A program made the position numbers and the translations under genes. This document shows, piece by piece, positions 18,766-27,888 of a stretch of 64,000 nt of DNA (position 1 is the first letter of the stretch; each line of letters begins with the position of its first letter). The notes under the pieces were generated by a model. The model was not told the DNA's origin and did not search any database. It saw nothing but the letters and a program-made list of their open reading frames with translations. Origin of the DNA: Alcaligenes faecalis (lineage in GTDB: Bacteria; Pseudomonadota; Gammaproteobacteria; Burkholderiales; Burkholderiaceae_B); contig NZ_CP031012.1 of NCBI RefSeq assembly GCF_009497775.1, forward strand, positions 558,001-622,000, written 5' to 3'.

Positions 18766-19935
18766 TTAGAGCTGATTCAGGTTCAGACGCAGAACGCTGT
18801 CCTTGGCCCCTTTCAGGTAGTGCGGGCTCTTGTCGCCATGGGGGACCTTGATGGTGACAAAAGCGGTCTGGCCGTCAGCGCTCAGAGTTACGCTGTTGGG
18901 GTGCACAGGGGCGCTGATGCGGTGTTTCACAGCCAGGGTGTTGGCATCCAGAATGGTGACCGAACCGGTACCGGCGGGTGTTTCACGATCCACGCCACGG
19001 TTGGTGGTGATCAGCTCTTTGCGAGTGTCGTTGTACACGATATCCAGCAGGCCCAGACCCACGTCGGCGGTGTTTTCCACTTTGCCGGAGGTGGTGTCGA
19101 ATTGGTAGACCTTGCCGGTGTTGGCGTCAGCACCAAACAGTTTCTTGCCATCTGCGCTCAGGGCAATGTTCACGAAGAAGTGGCGCGAGTCTTCACGCTT
19201 GTCGCTCTTTGCGTCGCCGGTGCTAAAGCGCTGTTCGATAGCGCCAGTAGTCGGGTTGATGACAGCAATTTCATCCTTGCCGCCGTGGCCCACGAACAGA
19301 CGCTTGGTGTTCGCATCGTAGGCAGCGCCAGCAGGCCACAGACCCACGTTGTTGATGTTGTGCAGAATGCGGCCTTCGGCGCCGTCCACAATCCATACGC
19401 GGCCACCTTCAGAGGGGTTGGTCACGAAGATGCGGTTGTCCTGCTCGTCAATAACGACTTTGCGGGTGTGTTCCCAGCCGTCCTTGCCTTCTTTCTCGCC
19501 CAGTTGAATCAGTTGCTTGACGGTGCCATTCAGGCTGTTGATGGCCAGCAGCGAGCCGTCCAGGGTGTTGCCCACGTACAGAGTATGAGTTTTCTGGTTC
19601 AGTCCCAGTGCGAAGGCGCGGCGTGGCAATTGAATCAGCTGCGATTCACGCAGAGTGTCCTGGTCCAGAACGTGCAGGAAGCCAGCAGCACGGTCTTCAA
19701 ACAAGGGAGTAGCGGCAACAAACAGCTGCTTGCTGTCTTTGGCGGCCAGGATTTCGTAGGCACCATCAATGGTGTCCTGACGGAAGGTGACCTGTGCCTG
19801 AGGGGCTGTCGCGTTGAAAGACGATGTTTGGCCCGCTTGTTGCGATTGCGGCGCGGTCTGGCATGCGCTGAGCAGCAAAGCGCCCATTACGGAGGCAACA
19901 ATCATTTTTAAAGAGGCAGGGCGGGACGCAATCAT
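18766..19935 (-). CDS. YncE-like beta-propeller lipoprotein
   Basis: 389 residues from the ATG at 19935, chosen because AAAGGAA lies 7 bases upstream and the product then starts with a lipoprotein signal peptide ending LLLSAC; the frame also extends upstream to 20040 without a ribosome site. The mature part is a seven-bladed propeller with recurring HTLYVGNTLDGSLLAIN and NRIFVTNPSEGGRVWIVD type blades, as in E. coli YncE, an iron-responsive protein of uncertain function. A Fur-box-like sequence lies at 20094-20111, about 160 bases upstream. No TonB receptor is adjacent. Confidence 0.85.
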   Translation of the reverse strand: MIASRPASLKMIVASVMGALLLSACQTAPQSQQAGQTSSFNATAPQAQVTFRQDTIDGAYEILAAKDSKQLFVAATPLFEDRAAGFLHVLDQDTLRESQLIQLPRRAFALGLNQKTHTLYVGNTLDGSLLAINSLNGTVKQLIQLGEKEGKDGWEHTRKVVIDEQDNRIFVTNPSEGGRVWIVDGAEGRILHNINNVGLWPAGAAYDANTKRLFVGHGGKDEIAVINPTTGAIEQRFSTGDAKSDKREDSRHFFVNIALSADGKKLFGADANTGKVYQFDTTSGKVENTADVGLGLLDIVYNDTRKELITTNRGVDRETPAGTGSVTILDANTLAVKHRISAPVHPNSVTLSADGQTAFVTIKVPHGDKSPHYLKGAKDSVLRLNLNQL

Positions 19936-20093
19936 GTATTTCCTTTGGGATTGGACATAGACAAGCTGAATGCAGAACGGGTGGGTTTGTGAATGAAAAG
20001 CCTGTAAAAGGCGAATTGCACAAAGCCAAGGCAGCTTCAAAACAGTGTTTTAAAAATGGAATGCCGCTGGGTCTGATTCAGTATCAAGATAAT

Positions 20094-20111
20094 AAATGAG
20101 AATCGTTACTA
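20094..20111. promoter_or_regulatory. Possible Fur box upstream of the YncE-like gene
   Basis: AAATGAGAATCGTTACTA resembles the core of Fur sites (GATAATGATAATCATTATC consensus; TGAGAATCRTTA is a frequent variant). It is within a 268-base AT-rich intergenic region before a gene whose E. coli counterpart is Fur-regulated. Judged by eye only. Confidence 0.5.
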
Positions 20112-20203
20112 TAACTGCTCTGTTTTATAAACTTTTCTTACTTGTCTGTCTATGTAAATACGCAAAACCCTGCTCGATTGCAGGGTTTTGAATGGTCGTT
20201 GTT

Positions 20204-20677
20204 TTAGTCCTGCTTGGAGTCGTTTCCAAAGCGGGCTTGCCAGGCTTCGTACACTTTGCGTTTTTCAGGCAAAGGCAGGTGTTCCATTTTCACGCCCTGC
20301 TTGCCAAAGTCCTGCTGCATCTTTTTGTAGAAGGATTCGGTGGACCAGCCAAAAGGCTCGCCTTCTGCATCGTCGGCGCAATACACCACGCGCTCTACGC
20401 CCGAGGCGATCATGGCGGCCATGCACATGGGGCAGGGGATGCCGCTGGCATACATGGTGCTGCCTGCATGGCTGCTGCTTTTCACGTTCTGGCTGGCAGT
20501 ACGCAGGGCCTGGATTTCGGCGTGTGCGGTGGGGTCGTGGGCGATGTAGGTCTCATTCACCCCTTCGGCCAGAACCTGGCCATCACGCACCAGCACCGCG
20601 CCAAAGGGCTGGCCGCCGCGGGCGACATTCTCTTCCGCAATCTGGATGGAGCGCAGTAGATAGTGTTTATCGTTCAT
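20204..20677 (-). CDS. Guanine deaminase-like nucleoside/nucleobase deaminase
   Basis: 157 residues of the cytidine deaminase-like fold, matching B. subtilis GuaD in length (156) and motifs. The zinc site is H52-A-E54 (TAHAEIQAL) and PCPMC (81-85, C82 and C85). The C-terminal tail FGWSTESFYKKMQQDF is GuaD-like rather than TadA-like. It would convert guanine to xanthine, feeding purine catabolism. AGGAGA lies 6 bases before the ATG. It is followed upstream by the ureidoglycine aminohydrolase gene on the same strand, 165 bases away. Confidence 0.85.
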   Translation of the reverse strand: MNDKHYLLRSIQIAEENVARGGQPFGAVLVRDGQVLAEGVNETYIAHDPTAHAEIQALRTASQNVKSSSHAGSTMYASGIPCPMCMAAMIASGVERVVYCADDAEGEPFGWSTESFYKKMQQDFGKQGVKMEHLPLPEKRKVYEAWQARFGNDSKQD

Positions 20678-20841
20678 GTTTTTCTCCTGTAGAGAGGCAA
20701 GGTTGAAATGAGCCTTGAAACCAGAGTCTTTGTTTATGCCTTGTGGGCCGCAGGCCGCCCAAGGGGGACGTGTTCCGGTTTGGCGTGTGTGTAATGCAAA
20801 ACAGCCGCTGACGGGCAGCGGCTGTTCTGTTTTATGCCCTA

Positions 20842-21678
20842 TTAGCGATTGCCGCCAATAGTCAGGTTGGCATGACGATTCACGTCTTTGTACAGCAAGT
20901 AGCGGAAACGGCTAGGGCCGCCCGCGTAACAAGCCTGTGGGCAGAAAGCGCGCAGCCACATGAAGTCACCGGCTTCAACTTCAACCCAGTCCTGGTTCAG
21001 GCGGTAAACGGCCTTACCTTCCAGAACGTACAGACCGTGTTCCATCACGTGTGTTTCAGCAAAGGGGATCACGCCACCGGGTTCAAAGTTCACGATGTTC
21101 ACGTGCATGTCGTGACGCAGGTCGGACATGTCGGTGAAACGGGTGGTGCTCCAACGGCCTTCGGTGTCAGGCATGACGCCAGGTTTCACGTCTTTTTCGT
21201 TGGTCACAAAGGCTTCTGGTGCATCCAGGCCTTCCACGCGCTGGTAGCGCTTGCGGATCCAGTGGAAGTTGGCCAGCTCGCCCGTGCGGTTGTGCAAGGT
21301 CCAGTTGGTGGAAGGAGGAATAAAGGCATAGCCGCCTTCTTCCATGATGTGCTTGGTACCTTCCAGAACCAGTTCCAGCTGGCCCTTGACGACAAAAATC
21401 ACGCCTTCGGCTTCAGGATCGGACTCAGGATTGTTGCTGCCACCCTGAGGACTCACTTCCATGATGTATTGGGAGAAGGTCTCGGCAAAGCCGGACAGAG
21501 GACGTGCCAATACCCACAGACGGGTCTTTTCCCAACCGGGCAGGAAGCTGGTCACGATGTCTTGCAGCACGCCCTTGGGTAGCACGGCATAGGCTTCGGT
21601 GAACATGGCGCGGTCCGTCAGCAGTTGAGTCTGAGGAGGATGGCCACCTGGAGGGGCGTAGTAATTGACTTTGGACAT
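20842..21678 (-). CDS. allE: (S)-ureidoglycine aminohydrolase
   Basis: 278 residues from the ATG at 21678 (GGGA 8 bases upstream; an ATG four codons earlier has no site). Bicupin enzyme that converts (S)-ureidoglycine to (S)-ureidoglycolate and ammonia. Motifs: SPQGGSNNPESDPEAEGVIFVVKGQLEL in the first cupin and GGVIPFAETHVMEHGLYVLEGKAVYRLN in the second, where the E-x-H-x-x-x-H manganese ligands lie. Divergent from a LysR gene at 22109. The next pathway gene, allA, is 40 kb away in this window. Confidence 0.93.
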   Translation of the reverse strand: MSKVNYYAPPGGHPPQTQLLTDRAMFTEAYAVLPKGVLQDIVTSFLPGWEKTRLWVLARPLSGFAETFSQYIMEVSPQGGSNNPESDPEAEGVIFVVKGQLELVLEGTKHIMEEGGYAFIPPSTNWTLHNRTGELANFHWIRKRYQRVEGLDAPEAFVTNEKDVKPGVMPDTEGRWSTTRFTDMSDLRHDMHVNIVNFEPGGVIPFAETHVMEHGLYVLEGKAVYRLNQDWVEVEAGDFMWLRAFCPQACYAGGPSRFRYLLYKDVNRHANLTIGGNR

Positions 21679-22108
21679 GTTGATTCCCATTGAAATTCAG
21701 TAAGGAAAAATCTGTCGAACGGCACGGCGCAATCCCGGCGGCTGGCAAAAGGCTCAGGCGGGATGTCGTTGTAATGCGCGGGACCAATACACCTTAACGA
21801 TTGCTGGTGATATTTACAAATTAAATGTATAAATCTCTAGTATTTGTTTTTTGAATGATCGGGATTGTGGAGACTGTTGGCAGCAACAACTACTGCAATA
21901 GCGTTAATGCCAGAGCCAGCAGCGGTGTTGTCACCCGTGCCGGTGCTTATCGATGTCACGGCCGTCTTCGAGCAACATTTGATCTCAGTTCAGTGTCCGT
22001 ACGCCGTGGGCTACAGCTTCATTGGCTATCCTTGTTGCAAAGCTAATATCAAGTGGTAGCCGACAATTTACTTGTGCCATAGACGGATTTCAGAAGGGTT
22101 TTGAACGA
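21679..22108. other. Divergent promoter region between allE and its LysR regulator
   Basis: 430 bases, AT-rich in 21790-21860 (TTTACAAATTAAATGTATAAAT). It carries promoters for both genes. Short open frames on the plus strand between 21855 and 22060 lack ribosome sites. No gene is supported. Confidence 0.6.
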
Positions 22109-23014
22109 ATGGACCATCAACTATCAAGCAGTCCCAGCCTGAATCGGCCTTTGTACGACCTGGACCTGCTGCTGGCCTTGTTGACGGTGGTCGATTGCGG
22201 CAGCTTCACGGCGGCCGCAACGCGTTTGCATTCCACGCAGTCCACGATCAGCCAGAAAGTACGGCGTCTGGAAGAGCTGGCCGGGCTACGTCTGCTGGAT
22301 CGGGCCAGTCGGGGAGTAAGCACGACCGAAGCCGGGCAGACCTTGCTGGGCTACGCCCGCCAGATGCTGGCTTTGAATCATCAGCTGTCTGAAGCGCTGT
22401 CCGGTTCTTTGGTAACTATTTCCGTGCGTCTGGGTGTGCCAGAGGACTTTACCAACGGCCAGACCATGCGAGCCTTGGCCGGTTTCAGTCGTCGTTTTCC
22501 GCAGGTGCGGTTGGAAGTCAGTAGTGGCTTGAGCAGCGATTTGCTGGCGGCCTACGATCAGGGTGAGCTGGATCTGGTGCTGGTCAAACAGCGTCACAAT
22601 GCCCGTGAAGCGGTGGCCTGTTTACCCGAGCAGACGGCATGGGTAGATAGCGCGACTGATCCGGTTTTTCATCTGGACCCCATCCCTTTGGTGACCTTCC
22701 CGCGCCGTGGCGTGTACCGAGAGGAAATTATCAGTGCTGTCGAATCCTTGGGACGTCGCTGGCGTATCAGCTTTACCAGCTCCAGTTTGAGCGGGATTCA
22801 GGGGGCGGTAGCAGATGGGATGGGTATCAGTTTGCTGCCAAGGCGTGCTGTGCGGGATGACCATATTGAACTGGGGCAAGCGCAAGGCCTGCCCCGTATC
22901 GATGCTTTTGAACTGGCGATCTTGCATCGGCCTCATGCCAATGAAATGGTGACGGCCTTGTCCCGTGTGCTGGTCGAGATGCTGGCTCCCGAGAGTGAAC
23001 GCCACACCGGCTAG
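22109..23014 (+). CDS. LysR-family regulator, probably of allE
   Basis: 301 residues from the ATG at 22109, which has AAGGG about 10 bases upstream; the frame is open further upstream to 22022 but that part is not LysR-like. The HTH is FTAAATRLHSTQSTISQKVRRLEELAGLRLLDRASRGV. The effector domain begins after a linker at about residue 95. Its divergent position to the ureidoglycine aminohydrolase gene suggests control of ureide use; the inducer is unknown. Confidence 0.9.
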   Translation: MDHQLSSSPSLNRPLYDLDLLLALLTVVDCGSFTAAATRLHSTQSTISQKVRRLEELAGLRLLDRASRGVSTTEAGQTLLGYARQMLALNHQLSEALSGSLVTISVRLGVPEDFTNGQTMRALAGFSRRFPQVRLEVSSGLSSDLLAAYDQGELDLVLVKQRHNAREAVACLPEQTAWVDSATDPVFHLDPIPLVTFPRRGVYREEIISAVESLGRRWRISFTSSSLSGIQGAVADGMGISLLPRRAVRDDHIELGQAQGLPRIDAFELAILHRPHANEMVTALSRVLVEMLAPESERHTG

Positions 23015-23049
23015 GGTGGCGTTTGGCCTGCAGGAGCGATCAAGGAGCG

Positions 23050-23952
23050 TCAGGCTTTCGCGTTGGGTGTGACCGGATCAAAGTGCGTCATGACATCCAG
23101 CACAGGTTCTTCGGCCATCACACGGTCTCGCGCAGCGACGGCAATGGCATGGCCTTGATCAATAGTCAGCGTGCCATCCATTTCCAGATCCACCTCCACC
23201 CAAATCATGTCTCCCAGTTTGCGGGTCCGTAGCTGGTGTATTCCTTCTACACCGGGGGTCTCGCGCAAGAGCTTGGCAATGCGCTCTTCGGTTTCCTGAT
23301 CGACCGCTTTATCCGTCAGGTCGTGAAATGCGCCAATAGAAAACTTCCAGCCCATGCGTAGAATCATCAAGCCCACAATACTGGCTGCCAATGGGTCACC
23401 CAAGGGCAGGCCTGCCAAGTTGGCCATCACCCCGAGGCTGACGACCAGCGAGGAGGCCGCATCCGAGCGGGCATGCCAGGCATTGGCAACCAGCATGGTT
23501 GAACGTAGACGCTTGGCGACACGCAACATGTAGCGAAACAGGAGTTCTTTACTACAGAGTGCGGTGAAAGCAATGGCCAAGGCAATCGGGTGCACGGCCT
23601 CGATGCTGCTGGGATCGCGTAAGGAGGACACGGCATTCCACAACATTCCCAGACCCACGGCCAGCAAAAGGCCGCCAATCGCGAAGGTAGCGGCTGTTTC
23701 GTAGCGTAAATGCCCGTAGGGATGATCTGCATCTGGGCCTCGGCGGCTATGGCGATTGGCAATCAGCACCACAAAGTCCGACAGTAGATCAGACAAAGAG
23801 TGAATCGCGTCGGCAATCAGGGCCTGTGAATGGGCAAAGAGCCCCACCACAATTTGCAGCACGCTTAAACCGATATTGACAAGGACACTGACCCAGGTGG
23901 TGCGTTGAGCACCACGGTGCCGATCCAGTTCAGAAGGGGTGATGTTTTTCAT
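23050..23952 (-). CDS. Cation diffusion facilitator (CDF) metal efflux protein
   Basis: 300 residues with six membrane segments and the CDF metal site motifs: ADAIHSLSDLLSDF in helix 2 (about 47-60, the D-x-x-x-D pair) and NAWHARSDAASSLVV in helix 5 (about 156-170, H-x-x-x-D). This HSxxD / HxxxD pattern is the Fe/Zn (FieF) type more than the Mn type. A cytoplasmic ferredoxin-like domain follows (GVEGIHQLRTRKLGDMIWVEVDLEMDG). It likely exports zinc or ferrous iron. It is convergent with the LysR gene. Confidence 0.92.
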   Translation of the reverse strand: MKNITPSELDRHRGAQRTTWVSVLVNIGLSVLQIVVGLFAHSQALIADAIHSLSDLLSDFVVLIANRHSRRGPDADHPYGHLRYETAATFAIGGLLLAVGLGMLWNAVSSLRDPSSIEAVHPIALAIAFTALCSKELLFRYMLRVAKRLRSTMLVANAWHARSDAASSLVVSLGVMANLAGLPLGDPLAASIVGLMILRMGWKFSIGAFHDLTDKAVDQETEERIAKLLRETPGVEGIHQLRTRKLGDMIWVEVDLEMDGTLTIDQGHAIAVAARDRVMAEEPVLDVMTHFDPVTPNAKA

Positions 23953-24097
23953 GCCAAAAGGTCCTTGCGTTCAAAGCAGCAGACTGTGCATCAATACAGC
24001 AGTTTCAAGATGAAGAGTGTATCGGCTTTCCTGGGTGGCGGGGCGCTGAAAGGGGCGTGGCAGGCTGTTTTGAGCCTATTCTTTGGTATATGTAGAC

Positions 24098-24130
24098 AAA
24101 AAAGCCTCGCTTTTTAGGCGAGGCTTTTTT
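24098..24130. terminator. Bidirectional terminator after metG
   Basis: 7-bp GC stem GCCTCGC (24104-24110) / GCGAGGC (24118-24124) with loop TTTTTAG, extended by A-run and T-run pairing (AAAAAA/TTTTTT). It lies 19 bases past the metG stop. Confidence 0.85.
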
Positions 24131-24148
24131 GCGTATCAGGAATGCGTC

Positions 24149-26218
24149 TTAATTGATGCGCATACCGGGCTGGGCACCTGGGAATGGTTCCAGAATATAG
24201 ATGCCTTGATCCACTGCATCATCAGCATGGCTGGCAGCCAGAACCATGCCCTCGGACACGCCAAAACGCATCTTGCGAGGAGCCAGGTTAGCCACCAGAA
24301 CGGTCAGCTTGCCGATCAGATCATCGGGCTGGTACGCCGACTTGATGCCGGAGAACACCTGGCGCAAACGGCCTTCGCCAGCATCCAGGCTCAGACGCAG
24401 CAGCTTGTCCGAACCTTCCACGGCTTCGCAGCTCACGATCTTGGCAATGCGCAGGTCAACCTTGATGAAGTCCTTGATGTCGATGGTGTCGGCAATGGCC
24501 TCGCCACCGGGCAGGACGACGGGAGCCGGTGGGGGAGCCAGCAGCTCGTCCACCATGGCGCTGTCTACACGCTGCATCAGGTGCTTGAAGGGGGCGATGT
24601 GATCAGGCAAGGCAGCTACGTCGTCCCAGACAAAGTCGCGGTCCAGACCGAAGAGCTCGCGGGCCACGCGATCGGTCAGGGTAGGCAAAATGGCGGTCAG
24701 CATGACGGACAAGCCCTTGAAGCCAGCCAGGGTACGCGAGCAAATGTCTTGCAGCGCGTCTTTCTGGGCTTGTTCGGCAGTCGCAATGCCTTTGGCCATG
24801 ACCCAGGGTTGGGCCGTATCAAAAGCCTGGTTGATGATGTCGGCCTGAGCCATGATTTGGCGCACGGCACGGCCGTACTCACGGCTTTCCAGATCGGCGC
24901 GAACTTTTTCGGCAACTTCCTTGAGCTGGTTTTGCAGCTCGGAGGTGTCGCCCTGGTAAGCCAGCTTGCCATCAAAATGCTTGCTGATGAAGTTGGCGGC
25001 ACGGCTGGCGATGTTGACGTATTTGCCAATCAGGTCGCTATTGACGCGGGCGATAAAGTCATCAGGGTTGAAGTCCATGTCTTCAACGTGCGAGTTCAGC
25101 TTGGCGGCCATGTAATAGCGCATCCACTCGGCATCCATGCCCAGTTCCAGATAGCGCAGGGGCGAAATGCCTGTGCCACGGCTCTTGGACATTTTTTCAC
25201 CGCTAACCGTGATGAAACCGTGCACGTTCAGGGCGTCAGGCACTTTACGGCCGGAGAACTTCAGCATGGCAGGCCAGAACAGGGCGTGGAAGTACACGAT
25301 GTCCTTGCCGATGAAGTGGACCTGCTCGGTATTGCCTTCAGGGTCCAGCAAGGCATCAAAGTCCAGACCGGCTTTGGCGCAGTAGGCTTTCAAGGAAGCC
25401 AGGTAGCCAACAGGGGCGTCCAGCCAGACGTAGAAGTATTTGCCGGGAGCATCAGGAATAGGGATGCCGTAGTACGGCTCGTCACGCGAAATGTCCCAGT
25501 CGTTCAGGGAGGCTTCAGCGCCTTCGCCGGTACCCAGCCATTCGCGGGTCTTGCCCAGCACTTCCGATTGCAGACGTGGCTTGCCCTGGGCGTTCTTGCC
25601 TGTGGTCCACTCTTGCAGGAAGGCCACGCAGCGCGGGTCGGACAGACGGAAGAAGAAGTGTTCCGAGGTCTTCAAGACCGGACGTGCATTGGTCAGGGTG
25701 GAGTAGGGCTCGATCAATTCGGTAGGAGCGTAAACCGCGCTACAGACTTCGCAGCTATCGCCGTACTGGTCCTTGGCGTGACACTTGGGGCACTCACCCT
25801 TGATGTAACGATCGGGCAGGAACATGCCTTTGACCGGATCGTAGAACTGTTCGATGGTGCGGGTATCAATAAAGCCGGCGCTTTTCAGCGTGCGGTAGAT
25901 ATCCTGGGCCAGTTCAACGTTGTCTGGCGAGTCCGTGCGGTGCCAGTGGTCGAACTTGACGTTAAAGCCGTTCAGGTAGGTGGGGCGCTCGGCCGCAATC
26001 TTGTCCACCAGTTGAGCGGGGGTAATGCCAGCGCTTTCTGCCTTGAGCATGATGGGCGCACCATGGGCGTCGTCCGCACACACAAAATGCACAGTATGTC
26101 CCGACATTCGCATGGACCGAACCCAGATGTCGGCCTGGATATATTCCATGATGTGGCCGATGTGAAACGAGCCGTTGGCATACGGCAGGGCGGTCGTAAC
26201 AAATATCGTTCGTGACAT
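24149..26218 (-). CDS. metG: Methionyl-tRNA synthetase
   Basis: 689 residues, the long MetG form. HIGH is at 19-22 (GSFHIGH), the zinc knuckle [17 protein letters not shown] near 140-160, KMSKS near 340, and a C-terminal EMAP/Trbp111-like tRNA-binding domain ([32 protein letters not shown], then [15 protein letters not shown]). It charges initiator and elongator tRNA-Met. No strong ribosome site precedes the ATG. It is divergent from nothing: the small membrane protein gene upstream has the same direction, and apbC beyond it is opposite. Confidence 0.98.
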   Translation of the reverse strand: MSRTIFVTTALPYANGSFHIGHIMEYIQADIWVRSMRMSGHTVHFVCADDAHGAPIMLKAESAGITPAQLVDKIAAERPTYLNGFNVKFDHWHRTDSPDNVELAQDIYRTLKSAGFIDTRTIEQFYDPVKGMFLPDRYIKGECPKCHAKDQYGDSCEVCSAVYAPTELIEPYSTLTNARPVLKTSEHFFFRLSDPRCVAFLQEWTTGKNAQGKPRLQSEVLGKTREWLGTGEGAEASLNDWDISRDEPYYGIPIPDAPGKYFYVWLDAPVGYLASLKAYCAKAGLDFDALLDPEGNTEQVHFIGKDIVYFHALFWPAMLKFSGRKVPDALNVHGFITVSGEKMSKSRGTGISPLRYLELGMDAEWMRYYMAAKLNSHVEDMDFNPDDFIARVNSDLIGKYVNIASRAANFISKHFDGKLAYQGDTSELQNQLKEVAEKVRADLESREYGRAVRQIMAQADIINQAFDTAQPWVMAKGIATAEQAQKDALQDICSRTLAGFKGLSVMLTAILPTLTDRVARELFGLDRDFVWDDVAALPDHIAPFKHLMQRVDSAMVDELLAPPPAPVVLPGGEAIADTIDIKDFIKVDLRIAKIVSCEAVEGSDKLLRLSLDAGEGRLRQVFSGIKSAYQPDDLIGKLTVLVANLAPRKMRFGVSEGMVLAASHADDAVDQGIYILEPFPGAQPGMRIN

Positions 26219-26344
26219 GACTTAACAAAATAAAAGAGAAAGGGAACAAGGATTCTACGGTCTATTGCAGACTTGTGCTGCGCCAGACAGAGGAATGTCC
26301 ACGGGCAAGGTGCTGATTGGCAATTGCGAATGATACAAATGCAC

Positions 26345-26374
26345 ACACCCTGAGCCTTTGGCGACTCAGGGTGT
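26345..26374. terminator. Hairpin downstream of the small membrane protein gene
   Basis: Perfect 10-bp stem ACACCCTGAG/CTCAGGGTGT with 10-base loop. It lacks a clear T-run on either strand, so termination is only possible. Confidence 0.4.
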
Positions 26375-26436
26375 TCGGGGGCAGTGCCTAATCAGCGTTG
26401 CTGCTCGCCAAATGTTTGGCGCACAGTCAAGAACTG

Positions 26437-26694
26437 TTAAGGAATCTCGCGCATCTCGATGTCGGTAACATCACGCGAACGTGGTGTTGTCGACTGTTTG
26501 CTAGCAGCGGCAGGGCGGCGGCGCTGGTCCCAATAGGCTTTAACACCAAAAGGACGGCCACTAATACGCGCCACAATGTATAAAATGCCGATCGCAATAG
26601 CGGTAGAAACCATGAAGATAAACGCCATGATTGCACCGAAAATTGTCAGCAAGACAAAGAGGGCTGTGCGGATAATCTGGTTAAATGTGTTCAT
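26437..26694 (-). CDS. Small membrane protein of unknown function
   Basis: 85 residues: one or two N-terminal hydrophobic helices (residues 8-42, ALFVLLTIFGAIMAFIFMVSTAIAIGILYIVAR) followed by a polar tail with KAYWDQRRRPA. I do not recognise the family, and no clear SD precedes the ATG. Codon use and clean hydrophobic segment support a real gene. It lies between metG and the divergent apbC. Confidence 0.65.
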   Translation of the reverse strand: MNTFNQIIRTALFVLLTIFGAIMAFIFMVSTAIAIGILYIVARISGRPFGVKAYWDQRRRPAAASKQSTTPRSRDVTDIEMREIP

Positions 26695-26796
26695 AGGGTT
26701 AGTATGACATCATAAGTGTAAAAAAATTCCTCTTGAACCGCTAATTTTCTGGTTTAAAGGTATGGTGATGTTTCTTTATATCAAGGTTTTGGATAA

Positions 26797-27882
26797 ATGA
26801 CAGTGAGTTCCGAGCGCGTGTTGCAAGCCCTGGCGAGTGTGACCGATCCCAACACGTTAAAGAAGTTATCGGTCGATGCGGGTCGATGCGAACTGAGCAT
26901 TGACCAAAACCAGGTTGAGCTGACTTTGCATCTGCCGTATACGGCTTATGACATTCAGGGACAACTGCGCGAACGTATCGAGCAAGCCTTGGCGGGCGTG
27001 GGCGCCACCCTGTCCAAGCTGCATCTGAATCCTCGCATTGGTGTGCATGCCGTGCAGGAAGGTTTGCGACCCATGCCCAATATCCGCAACATTATTGCGG
27101 TGTCCTCGGGCAAGGGCGGTGTCGGTAAAAGTACAACGTCGGTGAACCTGGCTTTGGCCCTGCATATGCAAGGCGCGCGTGTCGGTTTGCTGGACGCGGA
27201 TATTTATGGCCCCAGCGTGCCCACCATGCTGGGCCTGCACGAGCGCCCGCGCAGTGCAGACGGCAAGATGATGGAGCCGCTGATCGGCCACGGTCTGCAA
27301 GCCAACTCGATTGGTTTCCTGCTGGACGAAGATGCTCCCGCGATCTGGCGTGGCCCGATGGCAACCCAGGCGCTGACACAGCTGCTTACACAAACGCGTT
27401 GGGATGATCTGGATTACCTGATCATCGACATGCCTCCCGGCACCGGCGACATTGCGCTGACCTTGTCGCAAAAAGTGCCTTTGACGGGCGCGGTAATTGT
27501 GACCACCCCACAGGATCTGGCACTGATCGACGCCAAACGTGGCCTGAACATGTTCCAGAAGGTGAATGTGCCTGTTCTGGGTATTGTGGAAAACATGTCG
27601 GTCCATATCTGCTCGAACTGTGGTCATGCTGACCCGGTCTTCGGTCAGCATGGTGGTCGCGATATGGCCAGCCAGTTCAACGTGCCTTGGCTGGGTGCCT
27701 TGCCTTTGGCAATGAGCATTCGGGCTCAGACCGACTCCGGTACCCCGACGGTGATTGCCAGCGCAGACAGTCCCGAGGCCCGCCTGTATCACGAGATTGC
27801 CAATCGCGTTTCGGCTAACTTGTCGCAACTTCCTCCAGACACGTCGGGGCAGCGCCCCAAGGTTGTTCCTCGTCCTCTTTGA
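26797..27882 (+). CDS. apbC: Iron-sulfur cluster carrier ATPase ApbC (Mrp/NBP35 family)
   Basis: 361 residues. An N-terminal MIP18/DUF59-like domain (1-80) is followed by a ParA-like ATPase with the deviant Walker A SGKGGVGKST at 104-113, YGPSVPTMLG switch, and the cluster-binding C272-x-x-C275 (HICSNCG). It loads Fe-S clusters onto client proteins. AAGG lies about 10 bases upstream. tamA starts 6 bases after its stop, so the three genes are likely co-transcribed. Confidence 0.95.
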   Translation: MTVSSERVLQALASVTDPNTLKKLSVDAGRCELSIDQNQVELTLHLPYTAYDIQGQLRERIEQALAGVGATLSKLHLNPRIGVHAVQEGLRPMPNIRNIIAVSSGKGGVGKSTTSVNLALALHMQGARVGLLDADIYGPSVPTMLGLHERPRSADGKMMEPLIGHGLQANSIGFLLDEDAPAIWRGPMATQALTQLLTQTRWDDLDYLIIDMPPGTGDIALTLSQKVPLTGAVIVTTPQDLALIDAKRGLNMFQKVNVPVLGIVENMSVHICSNCGHADPVFGQHGGRDMASQFNVPWLGALPLAMSIRAQTDSGTPTVIASADSPEARLYHEIANRVSANLSQLPPDTSGQRPKVVPRPL

Positions 27883-27888
27883 GTACGT

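Noticed and set aside
20204..20677. tRNA adenosine deaminase TadA
   Set aside because: Length and C-terminal tail fit guanine deaminase (GuaD) better, and the neighbour is a purine catabolic gene.
24083..26215. Very long antisense open frame (about 710 codons) across metG
   Set aside because: It is the mirror of the metG codon pattern in GC-rich DNA, with no recognisable motif and no ribosome site. Similar long antisense frames across tamA/apbC, the decarboxylase and gcl were rejected for the same reason.
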